A stretch of DNA of 64,000 nt. It comes from Bacteroidaceae bacterium. GTDB taxonomy: Bacteria > Bacteroidota > Bacteroidia > Bacteroidales > Bacteroidaceae. The notes below the pieces were generated by a model. The model was not told the DNA's origin. It saw nothing but the letters and a program-made list of their open reading frames with translations, and made no database searches. The DNA lies in NCBI GenBank assembly GCA_024401225.1, contig JAKSLM010000007.1, positions 25,331 to 89,330 of the forward strand, written 5' to 3'. Shown here one piece after another: positions 32,919 through 42,263 of this stretch. The position numbers and the translations under genes were made by a program. Every line of letters begins with the position of its first letter. The first letter of the stretch is position 1.

Positions 32919-33854
32919 ATGAATAAAATCGTAGTAGGAATGGGTGAGGCCCTTTGGGATTGCCTCCCAGACGGCAGAAAACTCGGTGGAGCACCTGCAA
33001 ACTTCGCTTATCACGTAAGCCAGTTCGGACTCGAAAGTTGTGTGGTAAGTGCCGTAGGCTCAGATTTGCTTGGACGTGAGATTACTGACATCTTTACAGC
33101 AAAGCATTTGCCATGGAACATACCTACAGTAGAATATTCTACAGGTACCGTACAGGTAACACTCGACTGCAATGGCATTCCTCAATATAATATAAAGGAG
33201 AACGTGGCATGGGACAACATCCCATTCACTCCTGCCCTCGAAGAACTTGCAAAGCAGACTACAGCCATCTGCTGGGGATCGCTTGCACAGCGCAACGCAG
33301 TAAGCCGCAACACAATCAATAGTTTCATCGACGCTATGCCTGCCACTGAGGATGTACTCAAGGTGTTTGACATCAACCTGCGTCAGGGATACTACACAAA
33401 AGAAATCATCGAACAGTCGTTTGAGAAGTGCAACATACTGAAGATTAACGACGAGGAACTGGTAGCCATAAGCCGCCTGTTTGGTGCAGCAGAAACTACA
33501 AAGGCTCCAGATGCTCCTGCCGATGAGATTCCAAGCGAAGTATTCGGTTCGCTCGACTTCAAGGAGCGCTGCAAGGCTATACTCAAGAAGTATGACCTCA
33601 AGATGCTCATCCTTACTTGTGGAGTCAACGGTTCGTACGTATTCACTCCTAACGGCGACATCAGCTATCAGGGTACACCTAAGGTTACGGTAGCCGACAC
33701 AGTAGGCGCAGGCGACTCGTTCACAGCCACATTCGTAGCGTCGATACTTCTCGGCAAGTCGGTTCGCGAAGCTCACGAGCGCGCAGTAAAGGTAAGCGCA
33801 TTCGTATGTACTCAGAATGGTGCCATGCCAATCATCCCTGACGACTTGAAATAA
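32919..33854 (+). CDS. Fructokinase (PfkB family)
   Basis: 311 residues with the PfkB signatures GGAPANFAYHVSQFG (about residues 24-38) and DTVGAGDSFTATFVASILLG, with catalytic Asp in GAGDSF (about 265). The family start VVGMGEALWDCLPDGRKLGG is typical of bacterial fructokinases. It phosphorylates fructose released by the GH32 enzymes downstream and imported by the MFS permease at 45627. It is monocistronic with its own promoter and shares a regulatory box with susC. Confidence 0.92.
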   Translation: MNKIVVGMGEALWDCLPDGRKLGGAPANFAYHVSQFGLESCVVSAVGSDLLGREITDIFTAKHLPWNIPTVEYSTGTVQVTLDCNGIPQYNIKENVAWDNIPFTPALEELAKQTTAICWGSLAQRNAVSRNTINSFIDAMPATEDVLKVFDINLRQGYYTKEIIEQSFEKCNILKINDEELVAISRLFGAAETTKAPDAPADEIPSEVFGSLDFKERCKAILKKYDLKMLILTCGVNGSYVFTPNGDISYQGTPKVTVADTVGAGDSFTATFVASILLGKSVREAHERAVKVSAFVCTQNGAMPIIPDDLK

Positions 33855-34002
33855 AGGAACATGTGATAGATATTAGAATGATAATAGGTAGAAAGATAGG
33901 ATATAAGGATAAATTCAAATGCAATATTAGTTCATGTAACATGATGTTTAGGTATTAGTTAGGTTAGTTTAGTTCCTCCTACCAAAAGTAGGAAGAATAT
34001 GG

Positions 34003-34040
34003 TACGAATCAGGTGCGTGACGCATCTGATTCGTACTATT
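34003..34040 (+). terminator. Terminator after fructokinase
   Basis: A 15-bp stem, TACGAATCAGGTGCG (34003-34017) with CGCATCTGATTCGTA (34021-34035), has one G-U pair and is followed by CTATTTTAT. A smaller CCTAC/GTAGG hairpin precedes it. The rest of the 285-bp gap is AT-rich. Confidence 0.8.
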
Positions 34041-34073
34041 TTATACATAAAGTGAAAAGAATTGCAATATTTA

Positions 34074-34105
34074 TTTGGTGGACAACCCATTTTTTGCTAC
34101 ATTTG
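34074..34105 (+). promoter_or_regulatory. Canonical Bacteroidetes promoter of the sensor/AraC regulator
   Basis: -33 box TTTG (34074-34077) and -7 box TACATTTG (34098-34105) are separated by 20 bp, the optimum for the primary sigma factor. Expression of the regulator should be constitutive. Confidence 0.75.
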
Positions 34106-34139
34106 CAAAAATAAGGATTCGGAGCTAACATAAAAGGAA

Positions 34140-35780
34140 ATGAACAGAACAATGAATAGAATAATACAATACCTGTCAATACTCTGGGTGATATTGATGA
34201 TGGCGGCCTGTTCTGGAAGCAACAAGAAGATTGTAGCCGTATCGCAATGCTCGATGGACGAGTGGCGCAACCAGATGAACAAGGAAATGGAGCACGAGGC
34301 ATTCTTCCACAAGAACCTTGCCGTTGAGATTCATTCCACTCCTGACGACACCCGTCAGCAGATCAAGGACATAGAGAGTTTTATAGACCGCAAGGTCGAC
34401 GCTATCGTTGTGGCACCTAACGAGTGGGAGCCTCTGCGACCTGTGATTGAAAAGGCTCACGATGCTGGCATACCTGTGGTGCTTGTAGACCGCAAGGTGA
34501 ACAGCGACAAATACACAGCCTTCGTGGGAGGCGACAATGTGGAGGTGGGCAGACGTGCAGCCCATTACATCATAGACCATCTGCCCGAGGGAGGCAACAT
34601 AATAGAGATTGAAGGACTGCAGAGCAGCACATCGTCACAGGAACGCAAACAGGGACTGCATGAGGTTCTCGACTCCTTTCCACAAATCAAGATAGTAGCC
34701 AACACTCACGCCGACTGGAAACGGCAGATGGCATATGACATGATGCAGCGCGAGATATGTCCAAAACTGAAGGACACACCGATCGACATCGTGTTTGCCT
34801 ACAACGACCGCATGGCAATCGGTGCCAAGGAGTCGTACATCAAGAACAGCAGAGAGGGCATCATCAGCTCGGCCAAGATGCCGCTCTTCATCGGCGTGGA
34901 TGCCCTGCTTAACGACTCGCTCGGCATAGGCCGCGTAGAGGATGGCACCCTCGATGCCTCGTTCTTGTACCAAACGGGTGGCGACAAAGCTATTCATACT
35001 GTGGCATGCATTTTGGACGGCAAACCATACGACCGTGAGATGGTGTTCGAGACCAGCATCGTAACCAAGGGCAACGTGCATCTGATGCGCATCCAGGCCA
35101 ACCACATTGAGGAACAAGACAGCAAGATAGAGTTCCTGAACCGCAAGCTTGACGACTTCTTCGAGCAATATTCTGCCCAGCGCGCACTCCTGATTACCTT
35201 TATTATATTAGTAGTGGTGGTATGCGCCCTTCTTGCTGTCAGTCTTCATGGCTATAATACCAAACACAAGTTCAATCTCAAACTCCAGCATCAGAAAGAC
35301 ATTCTTAAGAGGCAGAGAGACGAGCTCGCCGAGCAGAAGGAGACAGTAGAGCGACAGAGAGATATGTTGGAGGAGGAGCGAGAAAAATTGATAGACACGC
35401 TTACCCCAACATTGTCTCATGGAGATGACCGTTCGGAGGAGAGTACACCTGCATTGGTCGAAGACGACCCGTTCATGAAGAAACTACAACAAGTGATTGA
35501 TAAGAACTTCGCCAACTCCGATCTTACTGTAGACATGATAGGAGCCGAAGTCAACCTTGGCCGCGTACAGCTCTATCGTCGTTGCAAGGCTGCTTGCGGA
35601 ATGTCACCGAACGAACTTCTACGTACTTCGCGCCTCAACAAGGCATACCAACTCCTGCGCGACAAGGACATGACTGTGAGCGAAGTCGCTTACGCGGTTG
35701 GTTTCTCCTCTCCAAGCTATTTTGCAAAATGCTACAAAGATTTGTTTGGTAAGAACCCTACTGATGCACAGAAGAAATAA
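34140..35780 (+). CDS. Membrane-spanning sugar sensor/transcription factor (periplasmic-binding domain, TM, AraC HTH)
   Basis: 546 residues. An N-terminal signal/lipobox-like segment (MMAACSGS) is followed by a complete periplasmic sugar-binding domain of RbsB/LacI type (about residues 30-325, with VDAIVVAPNEW, VVLVDRKVNSD, DIVFAYNDRMAIG). A transmembrane helix (LLITFIILVVVVCALLAVSL, about 347-367), a coiled coil (about 375-425) and an AraC-type DNA-binding domain (about 443-546) complete it. The fructan sensor of the B. thetaiotaomicron levan locus is a hybrid two-component protein with kinase and receiver modules between membrane and DNA-binding parts. Here those modules are absent, so signalling must be direct. 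It sits between fructokinase and susC. Confidence 0.9.
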   Translation: MNRTMNRIIQYLSILWVILMMAACSGSNKKIVAVSQCSMDEWRNQMNKEMEHEAFFHKNLAVEIHSTPDDTRQQIKDIESFIDRKVDAIVVAPNEWEPLRPVIEKAHDAGIPVVLVDRKVNSDKYTAFVGGDNVEVGRRAAHYIIDHLPEGGNIIEIEGLQSSTSSQERKQGLHEVLDSFPQIKIVANTHADWKRQMAYDMMQREICPKLKDTPIDIVFAYNDRMAIGAKESYIKNSREGIISSAKMPLFIGVDALLNDSLGIGRVEDGTLDASFLYQTGGDKAIHTVACILDGKPYDREMVFETSIVTKGNVHLMRIQANHIEEQDSKIEFLNRKLDDFFEQYSAQRALLITFIILVVVVCALLAVSLHGYNTKHKFNLKLQHQKDILKRQRDELAEQKETVERQRDMLEEEREKLIDTLTPTLSHGDDRSEESTPALVEDDPFMKKLQQVIDKNFANSDLTVDMIGAEVNLGRVQLYRRCKAACGMSPNELLRTSRLNKAYQLLRDKDMTVSEVAYAVGFSSPSYFAKCYKDLFGKNPTDAQKK

Positions 35781-35803
35781 ATAAAATTATTTCATTTACT
35801 CCC

Positions 35804-35882
35804 AAATTTGTTTCATCGAAACGAATTTGGGAGTCGTTGCAACAAATGTTTTTAATAAATGATGTTGATTATTATACCTTTG
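35804..35882 (+). promoter_or_regulatory. susC promoter with AAATTTGTTTC inverted repeat
   Basis: ACTCCCAAATTTGTTTC pairs with GAAACGAATTTGGGAGT around a 3-nt centre (35798-35834). It contains the AAATTTGTTTC box at 35804-35814. The -7 box TACCTTTG is at 35875-35882, exactly 71 bp from the box start, as upstream of fructokinase. The stem could double as the terminator of the regulator gene. There is no T-run. Confidence 0.65.
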
Positions 35883-35937
35883 CCACGAAAATATGAATCA
35901 ACAAAATTTATTAATTACTAACAAACCAATCAAACTT

Positions 35938-38900
35938 ATGAAAAGCAAAATTTTTACGGGGCTAGTCCTCTTTTTGCTGAGCACAGTGGCTGCGTTTGCC
36001 CAAATGAAGGTCAGCGGTACCATCGTTGACGAATTTGGCGATCCGCTTATGGCTGCAACAGTGCTCGAAACTGGTACCTCAAACGGTACGGTGACTGATA
36101 TGGATGGTAACTTTACGCTGACCATGCAGTCGTCGAAGAACACACTTAGCATTTCGTACGTAGGCTACAAGACTCAGGTGCTTCAGCCTAAAGCTACAAT
36201 GCAGATTCAGATGGAGGAAGACAATGTCCTCAACGAACTTGTGGTGACCGGCTATACCGTTCAGCGCAAGGCAGACCTCACTGGTGCAGTCAGCGTAGTC
36301 AGCGTTGATGACATTGCAAAACAGAATGAGAACAACCCAATCAAGGCTCTCCAGGGACGTGTTCCTGGTATGAACATCAGCGCTGATGGTAATCCTTCAG
36401 GTGCAGCTACAGTACGCATCCGTGGTGTCGGAACCCTCAACGACAACGATCCTCTCTACATCATCGATGGTGTACCAACCAAGGCTGGTATGCACGAGCT
36501 CAATGGTAGCGACATCGAGAGCATTCAGGTGCTCAAGGATGCAGCCTCGGCTTCCATCTACGGTTCACGTGCTGCAAACGGTGTCATCATCATCACTACC
36601 AAGAAGGGTAAGGAAGGCAAGGTGAAGATTGACTTCGACGCAAGTATCGCTATGTCATCGTATGCTCACAAGATGAGAGTGCTCAATGCAAAGGAATGGG
36701 GACAGGCTTACTGGCAGGCAAATGTCAACGATGGCCTCAATCCTAACGCAAACAACCTCGGTTACCGTTTCGACTGGGGATATGATGCGCTGGGCAACCC
36801 TACTCTCCATGGCATCACAATGAGCAAGTATCTCGATGAGGCTGGCACAGTTCCTGCAGGCAATACCGACTGGTTCAATGAGAGCACTCGCACTGGTGTG
36901 GTTCAGAACTACAACCTCAGCGTAAGCAATGGTAACGAGCATGGAAACTCATTCATGTCGCTCGGTTACTACAAGAACCTCGGTATCATCAAGAATTCCG
37001 ACTTCGATCGTTTCTCAGCTCGTTTCAATGGTGAATACAAGCTTGTCAAGGATATCGTAACCATCGGCGAAAACTTCACTCTCAACCGTACTGGTGAGGT
37101 GCAGGCTCCAGGCGGTTTCCTCGGCAACGTGCTTCAGTTCAATTCCAACTACCCTATTTATAACGTAAAGGGCGAGTATGCGAACCTCACAGGAGGATAT
37201 GCAGACCGCGAGAACCCTCTTTCAGTCCTTTCGCGCAACAGCGACAACCGCTACACTTACTGGCGTATGTTTGGTGATGTTCACATCAACCTTGCACTCT
37301 TCAAGGGCTTCAACATCCGTTCAACATATGGTATCGACTATTCACAGAAGCAGCAGCGCATCTTCACATATCCAATTGCTAATGGTAATGTATCAAGTTC
37401 GACAAATGCTGTTGAGGCAAAGCAGGAGCACTGGATGAAGTGGATGTGGAACGCCATTGCAACCTATAACTTCGAGACTGGCAAACACCGTGGTGATGCT
37501 ATGCTCGGTATCGAGACCAACCGTCAGGACGACATCTGGTTCTCTGGCAAGCGCTACGACTATGCAGTTCTCCACCCTGACTACATGTGGCCAAACGCTG
37601 GTGTAGGCGAGAGCGAGGCATACGGTGGTGGCGGCGGCTTCTCACTCCTCTCATACTTCGGAAAGATCAACTACACATACAACGAACGCTACATGGGTAG
37701 CATCACAATGCGTCGAGATGGTTCGAGCCGATTCGGTAAGAATCACAAGTACGGTACATTCCCATCAATAAGTGCCGGTTGGCGCATCAACGAGGAGAAC
37801 TTCCTCAAAGACAAGGTTAACTGGCTCGACAACCTCAAGCTCCGTGCATCATGGGGTCAGACAGGTAACCAGGAGATCTCGAACACTGCCCGCTACACAC
37901 TCTATGTTTCTAACTATGGTGAAGCAGGTTTCGGTGGCCAGTCATACGGAACATCGTACGATATCCAGGGTACAAACGGTGGTCACACACTCGATAGCGG
38001 TTTCAAGCGCGATCAGCTTGGCAACGATGACATCAAGTGGGAGACAACTACACAGACTAATATCGGTCTCGACTTCGGACTCTTCCGCAACGCACTCTAC
38101 GGAAGCTTCGAGTGGTACGACAAGCGCACAAAGGACATCCTCGTCTACATGCCAGGTATCGGTGTCATGGGTGAGGGTAGTTCAATGTGGATCAATGCTG
38201 GCGAAATGCTCAACCGAGGCGTTGAGTTCAACGTAGGCTGGCGTGGCAACATGGGTGACTTCCAGTGGGATCTCGCTGGTAACATCGGTACTAACCACAA
38301 CGAAGTTACCAAGATTCCTGAGACTATCGCAGCTAAGGGTACCTTCGGTGGTAACGGCGTATTCAGCGTAGTAGGTCATGCCATGGGTTCACAGGCTGGT
38401 TACGTATTCGACGGCATCTTCCAGAACCAGGATGAAGTGGACAATCATGCCACTCAGGAAGGTGCAGGCGTAGGCCGCATGCGCTTCAAGGATCTCAACA
38501 ATGATGGTCGCATCACAGAGGCTGACCAGAAGTGGATTTACGATCCATCACCAGCATTCACTTACGGCCTCAACGTTTATCTTCAGTACAAGAACTGGGA
38601 CTTCACAATGTTCTGGCAGGGTGTTCAGGGTGTTGACGTCATGACTTACGACTACAAGACTCAGACTGATATCTGGGCTGGCGTAAACGTGCCAAACCTC
38701 AACAAGGGCGACCGTGTGCTTCAGGCTTGGTCACACAACAACACTGGTTCTACTATTCCTGCTCTCTCTACTTACGATAACAACAACGAGAAGCGCCTTT
38801 CTACATATTATGTTGAGAATGGTTCGTTTGCAAAGCTCCGCACCATTCAGATTGGCTACAACTTCTCCGATGCCATTGCTAAGAAGCTCTGCATGCAGCG

Positions 38901-39036
38901 TCTGCGTATGTACGTTTCTGCACAGAACCTTCTTACCATCAAGAGCAAGAGCTTCACAGGCGTAGATCCTGAAGTACCAACATTCGGCTATCCAATTCCA
39001 ATGAATGTCACATTCGGACTTAATGTTTCATTCTAA
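35938..39036 (+). CDS. SusC-like TonB-dependent transporter of the fructan locus
   Basis: 1032 residues from the ATG at 35938, which gives a clean signal peptide (ending AAFAQ). The ATG at 35893 is only about 10 bp beyond the -7 box and is unlikely. A CarboxypepD_reg-like domain (about residues 22-100) is followed by the plug domain with RIRGVGTLNDNDPLYIIDG and IYGSRAANGVIIITT, then a 22-strand barrel ending in an aromatic residue (NVSF). It imports fructo-oligosaccharides across the outer membrane with the SusD partner immediately downstream. Position equals BT1763 in the B. thetaiotaomicron levan locus. Confidence 0.96.
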   Translation: MKSKIFTGLVLFLLSTVAAFAQMKVSGTIVDEFGDPLMAATVLETGTSNGTVTDMDGNFTLTMQSSKNTLSISYVGYKTQVLQPKATMQIQMEEDNVLNELVVTGYTVQRKADLTGAVSVVSVDDIAKQNENNPIKALQGRVPGMNISADGNPSGAATVRIRGVGTLNDNDPLYIIDGVPTKAGMHELNGSDIESIQVLKDAASASIYGSRAANGVIIITTKKGKEGKVKIDFDASIAMSSYAHKMRVLNAKEWGQAYWQANVNDGLNPNANNLGYRFDWGYDALGNPTLHGITMSKYLDEAGTVPAGNTDWFNESTRTGVVQNYNLSVSNGNEHGNSFMSLGYYKNLGIIKNSDFDRFSARFNGEYKLVKDIVTIGENFTLNRTGEVQAPGGFLGNVLQFNSNYPIYNVKGEYANLTGGYADRENPLSVLSRNSDNRYTYWRMFGDVHINLALFKGFNIRSTYGIDYSQKQQRIFTYPIANGNVSSSTNAVEAKQEHWMKWMWNAIATYNFETGKHRGDAMLGIETNRQDDIWFSGKRYDYAVLHPDYMWPNAGVGESEAYGGGGGFSLLSYFGKINYTYNERYMGSITMRRDGSSRFGKNHKYGTFPSISAGWRINEENFLKDKVNWLDNLKLRASWGQTGNQEISNTARYTLYVSNYGEAGFGGQSYGTSYDIQGTNGGHTLDSGFKRDQLGNDDIKWETTTQTNIGLDFGLFRNALYGSFEWYDKRTKDILVYMPGIGVMGEGSSMWINAGEMLNRGVEFNVGWRGNMGDFQWDLAGNIGTNHNEVTKIPETIAAKGTFGGNGVFSVVGHAMGSQAGYVFDGIFQNQDEVDNHATQEGAGVGRMRFKDLNNDGRITEADQKWIYDPSPAFTYGLNVYLQYKNWDFTMFWQGVQGVDVMTYDYKTQTDIWAGVNVPNLNKGDRVLQAWSHNNTGSTIPALSTYDNNNEKRLSTYYVENGSFAKLRTIQIGYNFSDAIAKKLCMQRLRMYVSAQNLLTIKSKSFTGVDPEVPTFGYPIPMNVTFGLNVSF

Positions 39037-39051
39037 TCAGCATTTCCAATT

Positions 39052-40785
39052 ATGAAAAAGCATATATTTTCAACAATACTTTTTGCAGGAGCCGCTCTCG
39101 TAGGTTTCAACAGCTGTTCGAACTTCCTTGACGAGCAGGTGCCACAGGGTACGCTCACTGACGAGCAGGTAAAGGACCCTGCCTACATCGACAATATGGT
39201 GACTTCAGCCTATGCTGTGTTCACTACTGCCGAGGATATCAACTCTTCGTTCTCCCTCTGGAACTTCGACGTTCGTTCGGACGATGCATACAAGGGAGGT
39301 TCAAATACATCCGACGGTGATGTATTCCATCAGCTCGAGGTGGAGCAGGGTATCGATACCCGTGCATGGAACATCAACGGCATCTGGGAGCGTTTCTACA
39401 ACGCCATCTCGCGTGTCAATGCTGCTATAGGATCGGTCGAGAAGTGTGACGATAGCTACACTCTGAAGCAGGAGCGCCTCGGTGAGCTTCGTTTCCTCCG
39501 TGCCTACGCTCACTTCCAGCTCAAGCGCCTCTTCAAGCAGATTCCATTCGTGCTCCGTTCTGACTACAAGTACGAGGAGTATGGCAAGATTACAAATACT
39601 GAATTCAGCAACGATGAGGGTTGGGGCAAGATTGCTGAGGACCTTACGTTTGCACTCGGCGTGCTTCCTACTACACAGGCCGACAAGGGACGTCCTACAC
39701 AGGCTGCATGTGCTGCATTCCTTGCAAAGGTATATCTATACAAGGCTTACCATCAGGACACTGAGCTCTCGAACAAGGTCACTTCAATCAATGAGAACGA
39801 CCTCCAGATGGTGTTGAAATACACCGATCCTGAATACTATACAGGTTATTCACTTGAGAAGGATATGCACAACAATTTCCGTCCTGAGGAGCAGTACGAG
39901 AATGGTCCTGAGTCACTCTGGGCTATCCAATACTCACGCAACGACGGTTCTACCTACGGTAACCTCAACTGGTCGTACGGACTCATCGTGCCAAACATCG
40001 CTGAGGTGACTGATGGTGGTTGCGACTTCTACAAGCCTTCACAGAACCTCGTCAACGCATTCCGCACAGACGGCAACGGTCTTCCACTCCTTAACGACTT
40101 CAACAAGAAGGACCTCGACTACACATCGGACAACACCGACCCACGTCTCTACCTCACAGTAGGTATCACTGGTCTGCCTTACATGATGAATGAGAAGTAT
40201 ATCATGGACCGTTCTGCAAGCTGGAGCCGTTCGGGAGGTCTCTATGGCTACAATGTCACTCTCAAGCAGAATGTCAACCCTGACCTCATCGGTTCGTACC
40301 TCATTCACGGATCGTACTGGGCAAGTTCGATGAACCGCATCGTATTCCGCTATGCCGACGTCATCCTCATGCGTGCCGAGGCTCAGGCTCAGCTTGGCGA
40401 CACTAAGCAGGCCATCGAGGAGGTCAACAAGATCCGCAACCGTGCAGCAGAATCTACACAGTCCATCTCATTCTATCCTAACAAGTATGGCGTTCGCTTC
40501 TACTGCAAGCCTTACACAGGTTCATACTCGAAGGAGGAGGCTATGAAGATCATCAAGATGGAGCGTCGACTTGAGTTTGCCATGGAGGCAGAGCGATTCT
40601 TCGACCTCGTACGCTGGGGCGATGCACAGACCGTGCTCAACGACTACTTCGCTACTGAGAAGGAGAAGTGCACTATCTACAATGAGGCTAACTTCACTGC
40701 CGACAAGAATGAGTACCTTCCTGTCCCATTCGAGCAGATGTCTGCTGCCAACGGCAACTACAAGCAGAACTCCAACAAGTGGTAA
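39052..40785 (+). CDS. SusD-like surface glycan-binding lipoprotein
   Basis: 577 residues with lipoprotein signal (lipobox NSC, about Cys23), N-terminal FLDEQVPQGTLTDEQV, TPR-like helices and the RagB/SusD C-terminal signature (KIIKMERRLEFAMEAERFFDLVRWGDA). SusD forms a lid on the SusC barrel and binds the oligosaccharide. It starts 15 bp after susC, the typical paired arrangement. The start ATG is unambiguous. Confidence 0.96.
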   Translation: MKKHIFSTILFAGAALVGFNSCSNFLDEQVPQGTLTDEQVKDPAYIDNMVTSAYAVFTTAEDINSSFSLWNFDVRSDDAYKGGSNTSDGDVFHQLEVEQGIDTRAWNINGIWERFYNAISRVNAAIGSVEKCDDSYTLKQERLGELRFLRAYAHFQLKRLFKQIPFVLRSDYKYEEYGKITNTEFSNDEGWGKIAEDLTFALGVLPTTQADKGRPTQAACAAFLAKVYLYKAYHQDTELSNKVTSINENDLQMVLKYTDPEYYTGYSLEKDMHNNFRPEEQYENGPESLWAIQYSRNDGSTYGNLNWSYGLIVPNIAEVTDGGCDFYKPSQNLVNAFRTDGNGLPLLNDFNKKDLDYTSDNTDPRLYLTVGITGLPYMMNEKYIMDRSASWSRSGGLYGYNVTLKQNVNPDLIGSYLIHGSYWASSMNRIVFRYADVILMRAEAQAQLGDTKQAIEEVNKIRNRAAESTQSISFYPNKYGVRFYCKPYTGSYSKEEAMKIIKMERRLEFAMEAERFFDLVRWGDAQTVLNDYFATEKEKCTIYNEANFTADKNEYLPVPFEQMSAANGNYKQNSNKW

Positions 40786-40828
40786 AACCAAAACTATTAA
40801 AACGGTTAAACTATTAAACGATTAAAAT

Positions 40829-42208
40829 ATGAAGACTATATATAATATAATATGTGTCGCTCTTCTTGGCATGCTGGCAGTAGCTTGCAACAAGGAGAAC
40901 ATCAGCGACCTGGATGTCAGCGGTGACTGCTCAGTCGAGGCACTTACCCTCGATGGCAAGTACCAGGGCATCATCAACGCCCAGACTCGCACCGTCAAGG
41001 TCAAGGTGCCAGTTGACTTCACAGCCAAGGATGCCATGACTGTATCTACCCTCAGCATCTCACAGGGTGCAAAGGCTAATATCGCACAGGGCGACAAACT
41101 GAACCTCGAGGCACCAAAGACTCTCCACATCACAAATGGAGACCTTTTCCTCGACTGGACCATCAACGTAAAGAACGATGAGGCTCGCATCCTCTCATTC
41201 ATCATCAACGGTACCTACAAGGCAAGCATCGATGAGTATACAAAGACCATCACTGCCAAGTTGCCTGCATCGGTCGATGTGACTCAGATCATTCCTACCA
41301 TCGAGATTACTGAGGACGCTGTGATCTCACCAAAGTCGGGCGTAGCACAGGACTTCACATATCCAGTGGAGTACACCGTGACTGACAACACAGCTACTGC
41401 AACCTACACCGTAGTAGTGGAACAGGTTACAGCACCTGAGGTCATCTTCCTCGGCAGCAACGGTGCACAGAAGATGGAGGACCTCTGCGGCGAGGAGCAG
41501 GAAGCATGCAAGTGGATGCTTGCCAATGTTGACAACTCAATGTTCGTATCATGGGAAGAACTTCGCAACAAAGCTGTCGACCTGAGCAAGTGTAAGCTCA
41601 TCTGGTGGCACTGGCAGAACCAGCCAACCGAGAACATCGGCGACTTCGAGAACGGAGCAAAGACCACTGCCATGGAGTGCATCAACCTCCTCTCCGACCA
41701 CTACAAGAACGGAGGCGCATTCATCCTCAGCCGTGCAGCTGTCAACTTCGCTGCCGAACTTGGCGCTGTCAAGGATAAGCATTGTGCCAACAACTGTTGG
41801 GGTTCAAGCGACGATGGTGGTGATATCATCGGTGGCTCATGGGACTTCCCTGTAAAGGATGAGTCATGCTACCTCTGGGAAGGCATCATCGGCGGATTCC
41901 CAGTCAAGACACTCGACGCCAACTATCAGATCTCTAACTGCGTATCGCAGTGGGGTCGTTGGTTCCACAACGATGGCGACCTCAACGTCTGGGAAGAGAA
42001 GACAGGCTGTAAGGTTCTTGCACATGGCTGGGATATGGCTGTTACAATGTGGGAGTGTCCTGCTGCCGATGGCACATTCGGCAAGGGTGGTATCATCTGC
42101 TTCGGTTCTGGATGCTACGACTGGTACTCACCTAATCCATTCGAAGAGAACTTCCACAAGAACATGGGCATCATCACTGCCAATGCAATCAATCATCTGA
42201 CCAAGTAA
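40829..42208 (+). CDS. Surface lipoprotein, probable fructan-binding protein (SusE/F position)
   Basis: 459 residues with lipobox AVAC (Cys20). Two Ig/PKD-like beta domains (about residues 25-200, DUF5018-like pattern ...ILSFIINGTYKASIDEYTKTI) are followed by a C-terminal domain rich in Trp/Asp/Gly (WWHWQNQPTENIG, WGRWFHNDGDLNVWEEKTG) that resembles DUF4960. In the levan locus of B. thetaiotaomicron the same slot (BT1761) encodes a levan-binding surface protein. Assignment is by position and general resemblance; ligand unproven. Confidence 0.8.
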   Translation: MKTIYNIICVALLGMLAVACNKENISDLDVSGDCSVEALTLDGKYQGIINAQTRTVKVKVPVDFTAKDAMTVSTLSISQGAKANIAQGDKLNLEAPKTLHITNGDLFLDWTINVKNDEARILSFIINGTYKASIDEYTKTITAKLPASVDVTQIIPTIEITEDAVISPKSGVAQDFTYPVEYTVTDNTATATYTVVVEQVTAPEVIFLGSNGAQKMEDLCGEEQEACKWMLANVDNSMFVSWEELRNKAVDLSKCKLIWWHWQNQPTENIGDFENGAKTTAMECINLLSDHYKNGGAFILSRAAVNFAAELGAVKDKHCANNCWGSSDDGGDIIGGSWDFPVKDESCYLWEGIIGGFPVKTLDANYQISNCVSQWGRWFHNDGDLNVWEEKTGCKVLAHGWDMAVTMWECPAADGTFGKGGIICFGSGCYDWYSPNPFEENFHKNMGIITANAINHLTK

Positions 42209-42263
42209 TGGTTAAACGATTAAACGGTTAAATAGTTTCTGATTAACTAAAAGTATTTTCAAC

